In this document: positions 5,374 through 6,890 of the stretch, one piece after another
Layout: each line of letters opens with the position of its first letter
Numbering within the stretch: position 1 is the first letter of the stretch
NCBI GenBank assembly: GCA_003449195.1
Contig: DMID01000267.1
Coordinates: 1 to 6,890, forward strand
Length of the DNA: 6,890 bases
Direction of reading: 5' to 3'
DNA from: Lysobacteraceae bacterium
Lineage (GTDB): Bacteria; Pseudomonadota; Gammaproteobacteria; Xanthomonadales; Xanthomonadaceae
The notes under the pieces: generated by a model
Database searches by the model: none
Seen by the model: the letters and a program-made list of their open reading frames with translations, nothing else
What the model was told of the DNA's origin: nothing
Program-made: the position numbers and the translations under genes

Positions 5374-6672
5374 ATGATCGAAGGTTTGGGGCGCGTCGGC
5401 TTCGGCCTGTTCGGGCTGGCGGTGCTGATCGGCATCGCCTGGCTGTTTTCCAACAACCGCCGGGCGGTGGATTGGAAGCTGGTGGGCACCGGCGTGAGCC
5501 TGCAGATCGGTTTCGCCGCGCTGGTGCTGCTGGTCCCGGGCGGGCGCGACGTGTTCGACTGGCTGGGCCAACTCTTCGTCAAGGTGCTCAGCTTCGTCAA
5601 CGAAGGCTCCACCTTCGTGTTCGGCAGCTTGATGGACGTGAAGAACAACGGCTTCATCTTCGCCTTCCAGGTGCTGCCCACCATCATCTTCTTCTCGGCG
5701 CTGATGGGCATCCTGTACCACCTCGGCGTGATGCAGCTGGTGGTGCGGGCGATGGCCTGGGCGATCACCAAGGTGATGAAGGTGTCCGGCGCGGAAACCA
5801 CCAGCGTCTGCGCCAGCGTGTTCATCGGCCAGACCGAGGCGCCGCTGACGGTGCGCCCGTACATTCCCAAGATGACCCAGTCCGAGCTGCTGACGATGAT
5901 GATCGGCGGCATGGCCCACATCGCCGGCGGCGTGCTGGCCGCCTACGTGGGCATGCTCGGCGGCAGCGACCCGGTGCAGCAGGCGTTCTACGCCAAGCAC
6001 CTGCTGGCCGCCTCGATCATGGCCGCACCGGCGACGCTGGTGGTGGCCAAGCTGCTGGTGCCCGAGACCGGTACCCCGCTGACCCGCGGCACGGTCAAGA
6101 TGGAAGTGGAGAAGACCACCAGCAACGTGATCGACGCGGCCGCCGCCGGTGCCGGCGACGGCCTGCGCCTGGCGCTGAACATCGGCGCGATGCTGCTGGC
6201 TTTCATCGCCCTGATCGCGCTGATCAACGCGCCGCTGACCTGGTTCGGCGACGCCACCGGCCTGGCCGCGCTGCTCGGCAAGCCGACCAATCTGTCCACC
6301 ATCTTCGGCTACCTGCTCGCACCGGTGGCCTGGGTGATCGGCACGCCGTGGGCCGATGCCACCACGGTCGGCTCGCTGATCGGGCAGAAGGTGGTGATCA
6401 ACGAATTCGTCGCCTACTCCGAGCTTTCGCAGATCCTCAACGGACAATTGCCGGGCGTGAGCCTGAGCAAGGAAGGCGCGCTGGTGGCCACCTACGCGCT
6501 GTGCGGCTTTGCCAACTTCAGTTCGATCGCCATCCAGCTCGGCGGCATCGGCGGGCTGGCTCCGGACCGCCGCCACGACCTGGCCCGGTTCGGCCTGCGC
6601 GCGGTGCTGGGCGGTTCGATCGCCACTTTCATGACCGCCACCATCGCAGGCGTGCTCAGCCATTTCGGCTGA
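5374..6672 (+). CDS. nupC: Concentrative nucleoside transporter, NupC family
   Basis: This 432-residue inner-membrane symporter imports nucleosides with Na+ or H+. It is full length for bacterial CNTs and hydrophobic throughout. The nucleobase-binding loop 'GQTEAPLTVRPYI' begins at Gly152, so Gln153, Thr154 and Glu155 correspond to the uridine-contacting residues of Vibrio CNT. The ribose-binding set is also intact: Glu344 in 'VINEFVAY' and Phe379, Asn381 and Ser384 in 'GFANFSSIAIQ'. The ATG at 5374 has a weak GGGA 8 nt upstream. It starts 79 nt after the exporter gene, with TAGGCT at 5332-5337 as a possible -10 but no clear -35 or terminator between, so read-through from the manganese unit cannot be excluded. 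A ribokinase-like gene follows after 37 nt, which suggests a nucleoside salvage operon. Specificity for purine or pyrimidine nucleosides is not readable here. Confidence 0.97.
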   Translation: MIEGLGRVGFGLFGLAVLIGIAWLFSNNRRAVDWKLVGTGVSLQIGFAALVLLVPGGRDVFDWLGQLFVKVLSFVNEGSTFVFGSLMDVKNNGFIFAFQVLPTIIFFSALMGILYHLGVMQLVVRAMAWAITKVMKVSGAETTSVCASVFIGQTEAPLTVRPYIPKMTQSELLTMMIGGMAHIAGGVLAAYVGMLGGSDPVQQAFYAKHLLAASIMAAPATLVVAKLLVPETGTPLTRGTVKMEVEKTTSNVIDAAAAGAGDGLRLALNIGAMLLAFIALIALINAPLTWFGDATGLAALLGKPTNLSTIFGYLLAPVAWVIGTPWADATTVGSLIGQKVVINEFVAYSELSQILNGQLPGVSLSKEGALVATYALCGFANFSSIAIQLGGIGGLAPDRRHDLARFGLRAVLGGSIATFMTATIAGVLSHFG

Positions 6673-6709
6673 GCCACGCCGCACGCATCACCAGCAAGAG
6701 AGCACCACC

Positions 6710-6890
6710 ATGAATTCGGTCACCGTCGTCGGTTCCTTCAACGTCGACCACGTCTGGCGCTGCGAGGCCCTGCCCGCCGCCGGCGCCACCATCGCCGGCA
6801 CGTATTCCACCGGCCCCGGCGGCAAGGGTTTCAACCAGGCCGTCGCTGCCGTGCGGGCGGGCGCCCCTACCCGCTTCGTCTGCGCACTCG
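6710..6890 (+). CDS. PfkB-family sugar kinase, ribokinase-like (5' part)
   Basis: Only the first 60 codons are in the window; the gene runs off the right edge. The N-terminus 'VTVVGSFNVDHVWRCEALPA' is the first strand and substrate Asn/Asp region of PfkB kinases, and 'GPGGKGFNQAVAAVRAGA' (35-52) is the glycine-rich sugar-binding signature seen in ribokinases (G-G-K-G-x-N-Q-A). Ribokinase phosphorylates ribose at O5 with ATP; related enzymes act on adenosine, inosine or deoxyribose. A purine-rich AAGAGAG sits about 8 nt before the ATG. The short distance to nupC suggests one operon in which imported nucleosides, after cleavage by a hydrolase not seen here, supply ribose. The exact substrate, and the catalytic Asp and ATP site near the C-terminus, lie outside the window. 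Confidence 0.9.
   Translation, partial: MNSVTVVGSFNVDHVWRCEALPAAGATIAGTYSTGPGGKGFNQAVAAVRAGAPTRFVCAL

Noticed and set aside
4981..6684. A 567-residue minus-strand open frame
   Set aside because: It is antisense to the exporter and nupC, full of His/Gln/Gly/Arg low-complexity sequence, with no domain; the plus-strand genes are unambiguous.

Overview
This GC-rich window is typical bacterial chromosome. Gene content and order suggest a gammaproteobacterium of the Xanthomonadales/Lysobacterales, perhaps Rhodanobacteraceae. The clues are hemP followed by a short HemS-like 'hemin transport' protein, a QmcA-type SPFH protein with a short NfeD partner, and a manganese riboswitch ahead of a TMEM165/GDT1 gene. 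The family assignment is inference from gene recognition, with no search behind it. I see no mobile elements, CRISPR arrays, rRNA or tRNA.

Layout: The left edge (about 1-430) is non-coding as far as I can see. It carries an outward minus-strand promoter (5-33) and a cluster of strong inverted repeats. From 431 to 4461 every gene is on the minus strand. In transcription order (right to left) they are an aldo/keto reductase (4461-3487), hemP with a Fur box over its promoter (3413-3207), a HemS/ChuX-like heme protein (3037-2465), a QmcA-like SPFH membrane protein (2349-1402), an NfeD protein 3 nt behind it (1398-967), and gcvH (890-495), which ends at a clear rho-independent terminator (431-461). 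At about 4462-4540 the orientation switches. On the plus strand come a yybP-ykoY manganese riboswitch (about 4548-4655), a TMEM165/GDT1 cation exporter (4731-5294), a NupC-type nucleoside transporter (5374-6672) and the first 60 codons of a ribokinase-like PfkB kinase (6710 to the window end).

How the genes work together: Two metal-responsive units can be read from the DNA. hemP and its downstream neighbour look like an iron-starvation heme uptake unit under Fur. The GDT1 gene looks like a manganese efflux gene switched on by Mn2+ through its leader RNA. QmcA/NfeD is a membrane-quality or scaffold pair, and GcvH is the lipoyl carrier of glycine cleavage. The transporter and kinase pair suggests nucleoside or ribose salvage: nucleosides are imported, and ribose released from them is phosphorylated.

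I did not find an entirely new system. The least understood items are the short HemS-like protein, the overlapping palindromes at 207-262, and the possible switching helices between the manganese aptamer and its gene.
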